This document shows positions 1 through 8,322 of a stretch of 21,415 bases of DNA, in pieces; positions within the stretch are counted from its first letter, which is position 1, and each line of letters begins with the position of its first letter. Origin of the DNA: UBA8514 sp050251415 (GTDB lineage: Bacteria > Bacillota > Clostridia > Lachnospirales > Anaerotignaceae); contig JBFWMT010000043.1 in the NCBI GenBank assembly GCA_050251415.1, positions 1 to 21,415 of the forward strand, in the 5' to 3' direction. The position numbers were made by a program, and so were the translations under genes. Below the pieces are notes generated by a model. That model made no database searches and had not been told where the DNA came from. It was given only the letters and a program-made list of their open reading frames with translations.

Positions 1-411
1 TTTTTCTGTCAAATCTATCTCTCGTCCAAGTGTAATATGTGGGCTCAACCCCTTGCGTTCACGGGGAAACCCTTGTTGCATCAAACTTTTTTCAAGCCCG
101 CTAAAAAGCCTTAAAAGCGGCTGACTGTCTTCTATTCCCGCCCAAACTATAGTTCGGTTACCCTTAGGGAAAAATCCAAGGTGGCTAAGACTTAGGCTGA
201 AACACTTATTTGCACTGCCAACCTCACGCACAGCCTGTGCCAGATAGTCTACATCATCACTTTCCACCTCACCAATAAACTTTAAGGTAAGGTGCAGATT
301 ATCAACATCAGTAAAATTACCCCTGCGGCTTACAGGCAAAAGTTTTTTTTGCACCCCGCTAAGATATTCTCGCATTTCTGGCTCAAACTCTATTGCTATA
401 AACATTCTCAT
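1..411 (-). CDS. thpR: RNA 2',3'-cyclic phosphodiesterase (2H family, LigT/ThpR), 3' part cut by window edge
   Basis: Cytoplasmic 2H-superfamily phosphoesterase that in characterised members opens 2',3'-cyclic phosphate RNA ends. The 137 visible codons start MRMFIAIEF and contain both catalytic tetrapeptides of the family, HLTL near residue 62 and HITL near residue 126, so the active-site core is present. The C-terminal end lies left of position 1. The start at 411 was chosen because GAGGTGG stands just upstream on the minus strand; a second in-frame ATG two codons later is less well spaced. No partner gene is visible, and the physiological substrate in bacteria is unclear. A long palindrome lies about 45 bp upstream. 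Confidence 0.88.
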   Translation of the reverse strand, partial: MRMFIAIEFEPEMREYLSGVQKKLLPVSRRGNFTDVDNLHLTLKFIGEVESDDVDYLAQAVREVGSANKCFSLSLSHLGFFPKGNRTIVWAGIEDSQPLLRLFSGLEKSLMQQGFPRERKGLSPHITLGREIDLTEK

Positions 412-453
412 CAAAATCCACCTCTTTTATACAAACTTTGTTAACTAAACGAC

Positions 454-475
454 AATAATTAGCATGCTAATTATT
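454..475. promoter_or_regulatory. 22-bp perfect palindrome upstream of thpR
   Basis: Two 11-base arms (AATAATTAGCA and its complement) meet without a spacer. Flanking bases continue the symmetry imperfectly (CTAAACG on the left, CGTTAG on the right). The A/T-rich dyad with a GCATGC centre looks like a binding site for a dimeric winged-helix repressor such as the MarR family. That assignment is inference. It lies between the thpR start and the tkt terminator, so it would act on thpR. Confidence 0.45.
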
Positions 476-535
476 CGTTAGCACTACAACATTGTTTATC
501 AAATAACAAAATAAACTCTATATCGACTCTTATAA

Positions 536-560
536 AAACCCCTTGCATAGCAAGGGGTTT
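536..560 (-). terminator. Rho-independent terminator of tkt
   Basis: Perfect 11-bp stem (AAACCCCTTGC) with a 3-base loop, followed on the minus strand by a short U run. It starts 14 bp after the transketolase stop codon and separates tkt from thpR. Confidence 0.85.
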
Positions 561-574
561 GATTATCACTGCAT

Positions 575-2557
575 TTATTTACCGCAAACTTTCATTGCTT
601 TTTCAACCACATTTTCTACTGTAAAACCAAATTCTTTAAAAAGCAGACCCGCTGGTGCGCTTTCCCCAAAACCTTCCATACAGATAATTTCTCCATCAAG
701 GCCAATGTACTTGTGCCATCCAAACTCACAAGCCGCCTCAACAGCCACTCTGTTTCTAACAGCCTTAGGCAGAACACTTTCCTTGTACTCGTCTGTCTGT
801 TCTTCAAAAACTTCCCAGCTTGGCATGGAAACAACCCTTGCCTTAATTCCTTTTTCCGCAAGAACGTCGTATGCCTTATATATAAGCTCAACCTCAGAGC
901 CACTTGCCATTAAAATTACATCAGGTGTCCCTTGGCTGTCTTTAAGGATATACGCACCCTTTAATGCCTCTTTGCCAGTTTCAGCAAGCAGTGGCAAGTT
1001 CTGTCTTGTTAATACCAATGCTGTTGGGCTTGTTTGTCTTGTAAGCGCCATGTACCACGCTGCCGCTGTTTCCTTAGAGTCACATGGGCGAATCACTGTG
1101 TAGTTTGGCATACTTCTTAATGCCGCAAGGTGCTCAATTGGCTGATGTGTAGGGCCGTCTTCACCAACACCAATAGAGTCATGGGTCATAATGCTGATTA
1201 CAGGCAGACCCATAAGAGCTGAAAGACGCATACCCGCTTTCATGTAATCGCTGAATACAAAGAACCCTGCAATATACGGTCTCAATCCACCATGAAGTGC
1301 CATTGCGTTAGCCATAGCTGTCATCGCAAACTCACGCACACCAAAGTGGATATTTGAACCACTTGGATTTTCTTTTGAATAATATTCTCTATCTTTCATA
1401 ACAGATTTATTTGAAGGACCAAGGTCTGCAGAACCACCAAAAAGGTTAGGTATCAGCTTTGAAAGCTTTTGAAGAACCTTTTCAGAGGAAACACGTGTTG
1501 CAAGATCGCCTTCGTAAGTCCAAAAATCTTCATTATTAAGTAAATCCACTGGAAGTTGTTTGTTGTTGAAAATTTCCCATTTTTCTTTCATCGCAGGGTA
1601 ACTATCACAATATTTTGCAAACATTGCATTCCATTTATCCTCTGTATCAACACCCTTTTGTATAAGGCTTGCCATATGTTCCTGTACCTCTTTCGGTACA
1701 AAAAATTCTTCTTCATATTCCCAACCAAGGTTCGCTTTTGCCGCTTTAATTTCATCTGCACCTAAAGGCTCACCATGTGCTGATGCCTTTCCCTGTTTAT
1801 TAGGCGCACCAAAGCCGATGAGTGTTTTAATCTCGATTAATGTAGGTTTGGCTGTTTCGTGCTTAGCTGCATCAATTGCTGTACTTATGGCATTAAGGTC
1901 GTTGCCGTCCTCAACAAGGAGTGTCTGCCAGCCGTAAGCGTCAAAGCGAGCTCTTACGTTTTCGGTAAAGGCTGTTTCTGTACTTCCCTCTATAGAAATA
2001 TTATTTGAATCGTAAAGAAGAATCAGCTTGCCAAGACCCATAGTTCCTGCAAGAGAAGCGGCTTCCCCAGAAACACCCTCCATTAAACATCCGTCACCAC
2101 AAAGAGCATATGTGTAGTGGTCTACAACATCGTAACCAGGCTTATTAAACTCTGCCGCAAGGTGGCTTTCTGCAAGGGCAAAACCAACAGCATTAGCTAT
2201 TCCCTGACCAAGAGGGCCTGTGGTTGTTTCAAGGCCAACTGTCATGCCATACTCTGGATGCCCAGCAGTTTTACTTCCCTTCTGACGGAATGCTTTTAAA
2301 TCATCAATCGTTGTACCATATCCAAACAGGTGGAGGATAGAGTAAATAAGGGCAGAACCATGACCTGCACTTAGCACAAATCTATCTCTGTTTGTCCAAT
2401 TTGGGTTACGAGGGTTATGTGTCATCTTCTGGCTAAACAGGGTATATGCCGCTGGGGCACTGCCTAAAGGAAGTCCTGGGTGACCGCTATTTGCCTTTTC
2501 AATTGCCTCTGCACTTAAAAATCTGATGGTGTTTGTAGTTAACTGATGAATGTTCAT
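575..2557 (-). CDS. tkt: Transketolase
   Basis: Thiamine-diphosphate enzyme that moves two-carbon ketol units between pentose-phosphate and glycolytic sugars in the cytoplasm. The 660-residue protein has the full single-chain length of bacterial transketolases. The N-terminal TPP domain has GHPGLPLG near residue 25 and the Mg/TPP motif GDGCLMEG at 154-161, followed by the expected Asn. The pyrimidine-binding domain carries the signature around GVGEDGPTHQPIEHLA, with the family's catalytic glutamate region. The start at 2557 has AGGAGG eight bases upstream. It is monocistronic as far as visible: a terminator follows and a repeat-filled gap of over 300 bp precedes it. No convincing sigma-A promoter was found in that gap. 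Confidence 0.97.
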   Translation of the reverse strand: MNIHQLTTNTIRFLSAEAIEKANSGHPGLPLGSAPAAYTLFSQKMTHNPRNPNWTNRDRFVLSAGHGSALIYSILHLFGYGTTIDDLKAFRQKGSKTAGHPEYGMTVGLETTTGPLGQGIANAVGFALAESHLAAEFNKPGYDVVDHYTYALCGDGCLMEGVSGEAASLAGTMGLGKLILLYDSNNISIEGSTETAFTENVRARFDAYGWQTLLVEDGNDLNAISTAIDAAKHETAKPTLIEIKTLIGFGAPNKQGKASAHGEPLGADEIKAAKANLGWEYEEEFFVPKEVQEHMASLIQKGVDTEDKWNAMFAKYCDSYPAMKEKWEIFNNKQLPVDLLNNEDFWTYEGDLATRVSSEKVLQKLSKLIPNLFGGSADLGPSNKSVMKDREYYSKENPSGSNIHFGVREFAMTAMANAMALHGGLRPYIAGFFVFSDYMKAGMRLSALMGLPVISIMTHDSIGVGEDGPTHQPIEHLAALRSMPNYTVIRPCDSKETAAAWYMALTRQTSPTALVLTRQNLPLLAETGKEALKGAYILKDSQGTPDVILMASGSEVELIYKAYDVLAEKGIKARVVSMPSWEVFEEQTDEYKESVLPKAVRNRVAVEAACEFGWHKYIGLDGEIICMEGFGESAPAGLLFKEFGFTVENVVEKAMKVCGK

Positions 2558-2640
2558 TAAAATTTTTCCTCCTAAGAATTGTAAAAATCAATTTTTATTA
2601 CTTTATAAAACGCTGATTTAGCGTCATCCGTGTGTAAGCA

Positions 2641-2842
2641 AACCTTGGGCGTTGCCCAAACCCACTTACTTTTTGAAAAAATCAAGACCAAAAACTTTAT
2701 TAAAACCGCATACTTATGCGGTTTTAGATGGGTCAATTATGCAATGGCAAAGATATGCCATCTGTCCGCAGGACAGCTTTGCGAAGCAAAGTGATGACCA
2801 GTGAAACCCTTGTAGGTGTTTGAGGGCAACGCCCTCGAGGTT
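2641..2842. repeat. Composite intergenic hairpin repeat, copy A
   Basis: This fills most of the 328-bp gap between tkt and thrC. It begins with TTGGGC-GTT-GCCCAA (2645-2659) and a tail (to about 2698) that matches the inverted copy at 6803-6861. Then comes a 12-bp stem, TAAAACCGCATA with a CT loop (2701-2726). Further on are GTGAAACCCTTG and GAGGGC-AAC-GCCCTC (2822-2836), which are the reverse complement of copy B. Between these, at about 2739-2800, is extra sequence with three more small hairpins: ATGGCA/TGCCAT, CTGTCC-GCA-GGACAG and CTTTGC-GAA-GCAAAG. No ORF is present. It may also help end thrC transcription, but there is no U tract. Confidence 0.85.
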
Positions 2843-2885
2843 TTGTCTTTGTCTTCAGACTGACTCTTTCTTAATTCAATCTGTT

Positions 2886-4358
2886 TTACTTCGTCAAGTG
2901 TTCCTTAACAAAGTTCTTTATATTATCACGTTCAATTACCGTGCTGTGTAAAATTGGTCTGCTTTCAATGCCTTTAATTGGCGTTGGTATTTCCACGCCC
3001 GATAATTTTTCAAGTTCACCCATTAGAGGGAAAAAGTCCATTGCTTCATACTTTTTGTCTATAGATACAAGCACGTCCTTTGTAAACTTGTATGGGCTGG
3101 CTGTGGAGATAATCACTGTTTTTGTTTCATCACTTGTAGCTTTTTTATATTTTTCATAAGCCGCATAGGCAACAGCAGTGTGGGTATCCATTACATAACC
3201 TGTTGCATCGTACATAGCTTTAATTGCCTTTGCTGTTTCTTCTTCTGTAGCGTATTCACCTTTAATTATGCCCTTTGTAAGGTCAAGGCTATACTTTCCG
3301 TTGGTATTAAGGCTTGTCATAAGCTCTTTGCATTTCTCCTGTGAGCTTAAAATGCAAAGCAGTCTTTCCAAATTACTGGAAATAAGAATATCCATAGATG
3401 GAGATGTAGTTACATTAAAATCTCTGTTTTTATCATAAGTACCTGTAGTAAAGAAATCGTAAAGCACCTTGTTTTCGTTAGATGCACAAATAAAGGTTTT
3501 AACAGGGAGCCCCATCTGTTTAGCAAAATAGCCTGCAAGAATATTTCCAAAATTACCTGTAGGCACTGTTACATTAATTTCCTCGCCTAAAGATATTTCA
3601 CCCATCTTCACCATCTGCAAGTAAGATTGGAAATAGTAAACTACCTGTGGCACAAGGCGACCAATATTTATGGAGTTTGCCGATGAGAAAACAAAACCCG
3701 TATCGCTTAACTCTTTTGCAAGCACTGCATCTGTAAATATAGATTTAACAGCAGTTTGAGCATCGTCAAAATTACCTTTTATGCCCACAACACAAGTGTT
3801 TGCACCCTCTTGTGTAGTCATCTGTAACTTTTGAACAGGGCTAACACCGTCCTCTGGGAAGAAAACGATAATTTGTATCCCGTCAACCCCAGCAAAACCT
3901 TCTAATGCCGCCTTGCCTGTATCTCCAGAAGTCGCTGTAAGTATTACTATTTCTTTTTCCATGCCATTCTTCTTTGCCGATGTTTTCATAAGGTAAGGCA
4001 AAATTGAAAGTGCCATATCTTTAAAAGCAATGGTTTTGCCGTGGAAAAGCTCTAAAATTGAAACATCCCCTTTTTTAACAACAGGAGCAATTACAGGGGT
4101 ATCAAATTTTTCATCATATGCACCGTTAATACAGTATTTAAGTTCTTCTTCGGTAAAATCTGTAAGGTAAAGCTTTAAAATTTCATAAGCTAAATCTTGG
4201 TAGCTTAATTTTGAAAGTTCCTCAAGGCTTTTGTCTAAAGCAGGAAATTCCTCTGGAATAAAAAGCCCGCCGTCTTCACAGATTCCCTTTAAAATAGCCT
4301 GGCTTGCAGTTGCCTTAATGCTTTTATCTCTTGTGCCGATATAGTTCATTTTTTTCAT
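2886..4358 (-). CDS. thrC: Threonine synthase
   Basis: PLP enzyme converting O-phosphohomoserine to threonine, the last step of threonine synthesis. The protein of 490 residues fits the longer threonine synthase type. The N-terminal block MNYIGTRDKS is typical, the PLP lysine is K113 in TIAFKDMA, and the PLP-phosphate loop is TSGDTG at 143-148. An upstream ATG at 4493 would add 45 residues (Cys, Asn and aromatic rich) that do not look like the family and would overlap the candidate promoter. The ATG at 4358 is therefore preferred, although its ribosome binding site (AGGAAAAGGG) is mediocre. No other threonine pathway genes are adjacent, so it is a stand-alone gene here. Confidence 0.95.
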   Translation of the reverse strand: MKKMNYIGTRDKSIKATASQAILKGICEDGGLFIPEEFPALDKSLEELSKLSYQDLAYEILKLYLTDFTEEELKYCINGAYDEKFDTPVIAPVVKKGDVSILELFHGKTIAFKDMALSILPYLMKTSAKKNGMEKEIVILTATSGDTGKAALEGFAGVDGIQIIVFFPEDGVSPVQKLQMTTQEGANTCVVGIKGNFDDAQTAVKSIFTDAVLAKELSDTGFVFSSANSINIGRLVPQVVYYFQSYLQMVKMGEISLGEEINVTVPTGNFGNILAGYFAKQMGLPVKTFICASNENKVLYDFFTTGTYDKNRDFNVTTSPSMDILISSNLERLLCILSSQEKCKELMTSLNTNGKYSLDLTKGIIKGEYATEEETAKAIKAMYDATGYVMDTHTAVAYAAYEKYKKATSDETKTVIISTASPYKFTKDVLVSIDKKYEAMDFFPLMGELEKLSGVEIPTPIKGIESRPILHSTVIERDNIKNFVKEHLTK

Positions 4359-4406
4359 CTTAAACCAACCCTTTTCCTGAAATAATAGATTTTTACACTG
4401 ACTATT

Positions 4407-4435
4407 ATTGTTACATTTATAGGGAAATTTGTCAA
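4407..4435 (-). promoter_or_regulatory. Candidate sigma-A promoter of thrC with overlapping dyad
   Basis: Minus-strand TTGACA (4430-4435), a 17-bp spacer, then AACAAT (4407-4412), about 50 bp before the thrC ATG. An 8-bp inverted repeat (AATAATAG at 4381-4388 with CTATTATT at 4402-4409) overlaps the -10 and the start of the leader. It could be an operator or a leader hairpin. The -35 is perfect and the -10 is weak. Confidence 0.5.
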
Positions 4436-4548
4436 TGTTACACCCGCATAATAAAATGTGCGTCCATGGTGTATATATGTGCATTTTAGCCAATTAAAGT
4501 GACTCTGCGTAAGTATTTATTCCAACCTCTATAGAACTTTAAAAGTCT

Positions 4549-6498
4549 CTATTTCTTTTTATGCACATTACGAATTGCTTTCTTTTTTGTTGGTGCTGCG
4601 TTTGCAGAAAATTTTCCCTTTGACTTCGCTGGCATTGACTTTCCCACTGTTGTCTTCGATTGCGTTGACTTTCCACCATTTGGCTTTGCATATTTTCTTT
4701 CTGCGCCCATTTGCCTTGGCCTTATAAGGCAGTGCTTGTCAAAACCAATTAAATCCTCACGGTGTGCTTTTTTCAAAGCTTCCTGAACAAGCAAATAGTT
4801 TTGAGGCATACGGTACTGCATTAAAGCCCTTTGCATTGCTTTTTCGTGCGGTGTTTTAGGCACATAAACCTTTTCGCCGTTTCTTGGGTCAATTTCCGTA
4901 TAATACATAGCAGTTGAAAGCGTTCCAGGGGTTGGGTAAAAATCCTGCACCTGTTCTGGCATGTGTCCAATATCTCTCAAATACTCTGCAAGTTCAATTG
5001 CAGACTCCAAATCACTGCCAGGGTGACTGCTCATAAGATAAGGCACTAAATACTGCTCCATGCCCAATTTACGGTTGATGTCGTAATATTTTTTTACAAA
5101 CTTATCGTAAATCTCACGGGTAGGTTTTCCCATTTTTGCCAATACCTTAGGGGAAACATGTTCTGGTGCAACCTTTAGCTGACCGCTTACGTGATATTTG
5201 CATAGTTCCTTGAAAAAAGTATCGTCCTTATCACTCATAAGGTAATCAAAACGTATGCCCGAACGAATAAATACCTTTTTAACCCTTGGTATTTCCCTCA
5301 ATTTCCTTAAAAGCTTAATATAATCTGCATGGCTTACGTCGAGGTTGGCACAAGGCTTAGGGAAAAGGCACTGCTTGTCTTTACATGCACCATGCTCCTC
5401 CTGTTTTTTACAGGCAGGGCCACGGAAATTTGCTGTAGGGCCACCAACATCATGGATATAACCCTTAAAATCTGGGTCCCACGTAATTTTTTGAGCTTCG
5501 GCAACAATAGAGTTGTGGCTTCGTGCTGAAACAACTCGCCCTTGATGAAAGGCTAAGGCACAAAAATTGCAGTTACCAAAACATCCTCTGTTGCTTATCA
5601 AGCTGAATTTAACTTCCTCTATTGCAGGTATTCCACCAGCTTCTTCATACATAGGGTGATAACTACGCATATACTCCAGTGCATACACCTTATCAAGTTC
5701 TGGTGTTTTAAGGGGCGATGACGGTGGATTTTGTACAACAAGCCACTCATCATATTCTTCTAAAAGTGGTTTAGCAGTTACGGCGTCTGTGTTTTCATAC
5801 TGTGCCATAAAACTTTTTGCAAACAATTTTTTGTTAGTTAAAATATCTTTATACTTAGGTAGTCTTATAAAATCGTATGCCCTTGTTTCGTCCTTGGTTT
5901 TGTAAACCGAACCCTTTATAAAGGTAATTTCGCTTATAGGCAAACCACTGTCCATAGCTTCAGCAAGCTCTACTATTTGGTGCTCACCCATACCATACAG
6001 CAGTAAATCTGCACCACTGTCCAACAAAACGGAACGGCGTATTTTATTGTCCCAATAATCATAGTGGGAAAGACGTCTTAAACTCGCCTCCACTCCACCT
6101 ATAATAATTGGTGTGTGTTTATAAATTTCACGCAGTTTGTTGCCATAAACAATCACTGCCCTGTCAGGACGCAAGCCCATTTCTCCTCCTGGAGAGTAAT
6201 AATCCTTGGTACGTTTCTTTTTTGCTACTGTGTAGTGGTTCACCATGCTGTCTATATTGCCGCTGCTAACAAGAAAACCCAGCCTAGGCTCACCAAAACG
6301 CATAAAATCCTCTTTTTCACGCCAGTTGGGCTGTGCCACAAAGCACACCTTATACCCTCTGCTTTCTAAAACACGGCAAATAATTGCCGCACCAAACGAC
6401 GGGTGGTCTACATAGGCATCACCGCAAATATACACAAAGTCGGGTCTACCCCAACCTCTATCCAACATTTCTTGCTTTGTTACTGGTAAAAATGCCAT
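4549..6498 (-). CDS. ygiQ: YgiQ family radical SAM protein (UPF0313)
   Basis: Radical SAM protein of unknown substrate, 649 residues and close to the length of known YgiQ proteins. The N-terminal part (about 1-290) is the UPF0313 domain. The 4Fe-4S/SAM core begins at RGCFGNCNFC, giving the CxxxCxxC cluster ligands C306, C310 and C313. A second Cys-rich stretch (CKKQEEHGACKDKQC) follows about 60 residues later. The last 50 or so residues are low-complexity Lys/Ser/Ala (TKKKAIRNVHKKK at the end), likely disordered and nucleic-acid friendly. The start at 6498 has AGAGGAT just upstream. No partner gene indicates its substrate. The symbol refers to the family only. Confidence 0.92.
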   Translation of the reverse strand: MAFLPVTKQEMLDRGWGRPDFVYICGDAYVDHPSFGAAIICRVLESRGYKVCFVAQPNWREKEDFMRFGEPRLGFLVSSGNIDSMVNHYTVAKKKRTKDYYSPGGEMGLRPDRAVIVYGNKLREIYKHTPIIIGGVEASLRRLSHYDYWDNKIRRSVLLDSGADLLLYGMGEHQIVELAEAMDSGLPISEITFIKGSVYKTKDETRAYDFIRLPKYKDILTNKKLFAKSFMAQYENTDAVTAKPLLEEYDEWLVVQNPPSSPLKTPELDKVYALEYMRSYHPMYEEAGGIPAIEEVKFSLISNRGCFGNCNFCALAFHQGRVVSARSHNSIVAEAQKITWDPDFKGYIHDVGGPTANFRGPACKKQEEHGACKDKQCLFPKPCANLDVSHADYIKLLRKLREIPRVKKVFIRSGIRFDYLMSDKDDTFFKELCKYHVSGQLKVAPEHVSPKVLAKMGKPTREIYDKFVKKYYDINRKLGMEQYLVPYLMSSHPGSDLESAIELAEYLRDIGHMPEQVQDFYPTPGTLSTAMYYTEIDPRNGEKVYVPKTPHEKAMQRALMQYRMPQNYLLVQEALKKAHREDLIGFDKHCLIRPRQMGAERKYAKPNGGKSTQSKTTVGKSMPAKSKGKFSANAAPTKKKAIRNVHKKK

Positions 6499-6536
6499 TT
6501 TATCCTCTTTTCTTTTGAAAAACCAAACTGCTAAAA

Positions 6537-6650
6537 ACCTTGGGCGTTGCCCAAACCAAGACAGTAAAAACCTTTGAGGGCTTTGCCCTCAAACACCCAC
6601 AAGGGTTTCACCCATTGACCCATCTAAAACCGCATAAATATGCGGTTTTA
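6537..6650. repeat. Composite intergenic hairpin repeat, copy B
   Basis: Best-preserved copy. In order: TTGGGC-GTT-GCCCAA (6540-6554); TTTGAGGGC-TTT-GCCCTCAAA (6573-6593), a 9-bp stem with a 3-base loop; CACCCACAAGGGTTTCACC; TTGACCCATC; and the 12-bp stem TAAAACCGCATA / TATGCGGTTTTA with an AA loop (6625-6650). The same order recurs at 19088-19207, and much of it recurs inverted in copy A. Confidence 0.88.
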
Positions 6651-6657
6651 ATAAAGG

Positions 6658-6800
6658 AAATGCTGATAAATTCAAAATGAAAAAATTAATTTAGCTTTAG
6701 CGGCAAAAAATGGAGCGTAAAAGGCATTTTATGGAATAAAATGCTCTGAAGCGACTGAATTTTTCGCAAATTGATTTTTTAATTGCAAGAATCAGTATTT
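6658..6800. repeat. 143-bp near-palindromic, MITE-like sequence
   Basis: The two ends are imperfect inverted repeats of about 33-35 bp (6658-6692 against 6768-6800, sharing AAAT.CTGAT and AAAAAAT.AATTT). The centre is a perfect 9-bp stem, GCATTTTAT-GGA-ATAAAATGC (6724-6744). The whole segment can fold on itself. It has no ORF. It sits between hairpin copies B and C in the ygiQ-rsmF gap. A non-autonomous mobile element is the simplest reading; no target-site duplication was identified. Confidence 0.55.
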
Positions 6801-6802
6801 TC

Positions 6803-6866
6803 TAAAAGTTTTTGATCTCGCTTTTTTCAAAAAGCGAGTGGGTTTGGGCAACGCCCAAGGTCTTGA
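6803..6866. repeat. Hairpin repeat module, copy C (inverted)
   Basis: TTGGGC-AAC-GCCCAA (6844-6858) is the exact reverse complement of the first hairpin of copies A, B and D. Next to it is a 10-bp stem, CTCGCTTTTT / AAAAAGCGAG (6817-6838). Read on the minus strand, the segment aligns with the left part of copy A (GCCCAAACCCACT, CTTTTTGAAAAAA, CAAAAACTTT). It lies 16 bp after the rsmF stop codon and could act as a 3' end structure, though no clean U tract follows. Confidence 0.8.
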
Positions 6867-6882
6867 CTTTATAAGTTCTTTC

Positions 6883-8241
6883 TTACATCCTCCAGCCAGT
6901 GCTGTATTTGTTTTTAAGCCTTCCGCCTTGTGCCTTTGCCCAGCCTAACGGGTATCCGTCACACATAACCACACACCAGCCGTCCTTACACTGTGCCTCC
7001 ACCGTTTCACCCTTTAAATAACGTATAACTCTGTGGTCGTCAATATCAAAATCCACAGCATTTTTTATGTCATTCCTTTTAAGCCCCATGGCAAGTGCCT
7101 GGCTTGGCTCAAAACGGTTTTTCTTAAACTCACCCAAAAGCCAACCACTGCGCATAACACGTATTCCTTTTAACTGCGGCACTTCTTTTGGTAAAGAATA
7201 AAGGCTATCATTTATTATTTGATAAACTCCATTAAATTCAAAATTCAGTACCTCTGACCTAAATTCCTCAAAATACTTCATGCGTGGGTCAATTTTTTCA
7301 TCTTCCCACACAAATACAGTATTTTCATCTGCTTCTTTTTTATGTAAAAGAGCAAGAAAATGACCCTCACCTTTTATTTTGTGCGGCCAAAGTCTTTTTG
7401 TGTAAGCCAGTTCTTCTCTTCCGCCCTCAACCCAATTGGGTTTTCCGTCGGCAAAGCCAAAGTCGTTGTCTATAGGCAAAAGCTCAAATTCGCCATGCTC
7501 ATTTAAAAAATCATTAATACTTTTTTCGTTCTCTTGGGGCGAAAAAGTACATGTGGAATATAATAGCAAACCACCGTTTTTTAGCATTTTTGCAGAACTT
7601 TCTAAAATATCCCTTTGGCTTTTTTGGCAAAACTCTAGCATACCCTCATTCCAGCTTTTAATAATATCCGGTTCCTTACGGAACATTCCCTCACCACTGC
7701 AGGGTGCGTCTACCAATATTTTGTCAAAGTATCCACTAAATGTATTGCCAAGCTTTTGTGGTGTTTCGCTCATAACAATGCAATTAGTTATGCCAAACAA
7801 TTCAACATTTTTAAGCAATGCCTTTGTTCGTCCTGCACTTATGTCATTGGCAATCAGCACCCCCGTACCTGAAAGGCTTGCCCCTAGTTGGGTAGTTTTT
7901 CCACCTGGTGCCGCACATAAATCCAAAACCTTATCGCCCTTGGTTGGTTTTAGAACCGCCCCAGGGCTCATTGCACTGGGCTCCTGCAAATAATAAAGCC
8001 CTGCATGGTAATATGGGTGCTTCGCAGGTCTTATGCCTTCGCCATAATAAAAGCCCTCCTTGCACCATTTTACGCCCTCAAGGTCAAATACATTTTTTGC
8101 TTTAAAATCCTCTGGTGATATTTTTAAAGTATTCACCCTAAGCCCATAAAACCTGCCTTGTTCAAAGCTTTTTTCGTACTCTTCAAACTCGTTACCCAAT
8201 ATGTTTTTCATGTTTTCTACAAACTTTTCAGGTAAATCCAT
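6883..8241 (-). CDS. rsmF: NSUN/RsmF-type RNA (cytosine-C5)-methyltransferase
   Basis: SAM-dependent m5C RNA methyltransferase of the NOL1/NOP2/Sun family, most likely acting on 16S rRNA. The 452 residues show an N-terminal RNA-binding part, the SAM motif LDLCAAPGGKTTQLG (107-121), the PCS motif in DAPCSGEG (C181) and the TC motif in YSTCTFSP (C231); both cysteines of the reaction are present. The C-terminal 160 residues match the extra RNA-binding region of RsmF/YebU-like proteins. The start at 8241 was chosen because GAGGGTG lies five bases upstream; the ATG at 8265 has no comparable site. The target base cannot be deduced from sequence, so the symbol is a family-level call. Confidence 0.88.
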   Translation of the reverse strand: MDLPEKFVENMKNILGNEFEEYEKSFEQGRFYGLRVNTLKISPEDFKAKNVFDLEGVKWCKEGFYYGEGIRPAKHPYYHAGLYYLQEPSAMSPGAVLKPTKGDKVLDLCAAPGGKTTQLGASLSGTGVLIANDISAGRTKALLKNVELFGITNCIVMSETPQKLGNTFSGYFDKILVDAPCSGEGMFRKEPDIIKSWNEGMLEFCQKSQRDILESSAKMLKNGGLLLYSTCTFSPQENEKSINDFLNEHGEFELLPIDNDFGFADGKPNWVEGGREELAYTKRLWPHKIKGEGHFLALLHKKEADENTVFVWEDEKIDPRMKYFEEFRSEVLNFEFNGVYQIINDSLYSLPKEVPQLKGIRVMRSGWLLGEFKKNRFEPSQALAMGLKRNDIKNAVDFDIDDHRVIRYLKGETVEAQCKDGWCVVMCDGYPLGWAKAQGGRLKNKYSTGWRM

Positions 8242-8322
8242 TTTTTCACCCTCAATCGATATCATCTCATTATATATGTTACTCTAAAAAAAGCTTTTTT
8301 TCAACAAAAGCCTAAATATTAT

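Noticed and set aside
543..1103. Plus-strand open frame of 186 codons opposite tkt
   Set aside because: Antisense shadow of the transketolase C-terminus; its start lies in the terminator stem.
2576..2610. TACAAT-like -10 just upstream of tkt
   Set aside because: It is only a few bases from AGGAGG, so transcription would start inside the ribosome binding site.
2641..2842. Small CRISPR or CRISPR-like array suggested by repeated hairpins
   Set aside because: Units differ in length and sequence, are not regularly spaced with unique spacers, and no cas genes are near.
4359..4493. 45-residue N-terminal extension of threonine synthase
   Set aside because: It overlaps the candidate promoter, and its composition is unlike the family, whose conserved part starts at MNYIGTRD.
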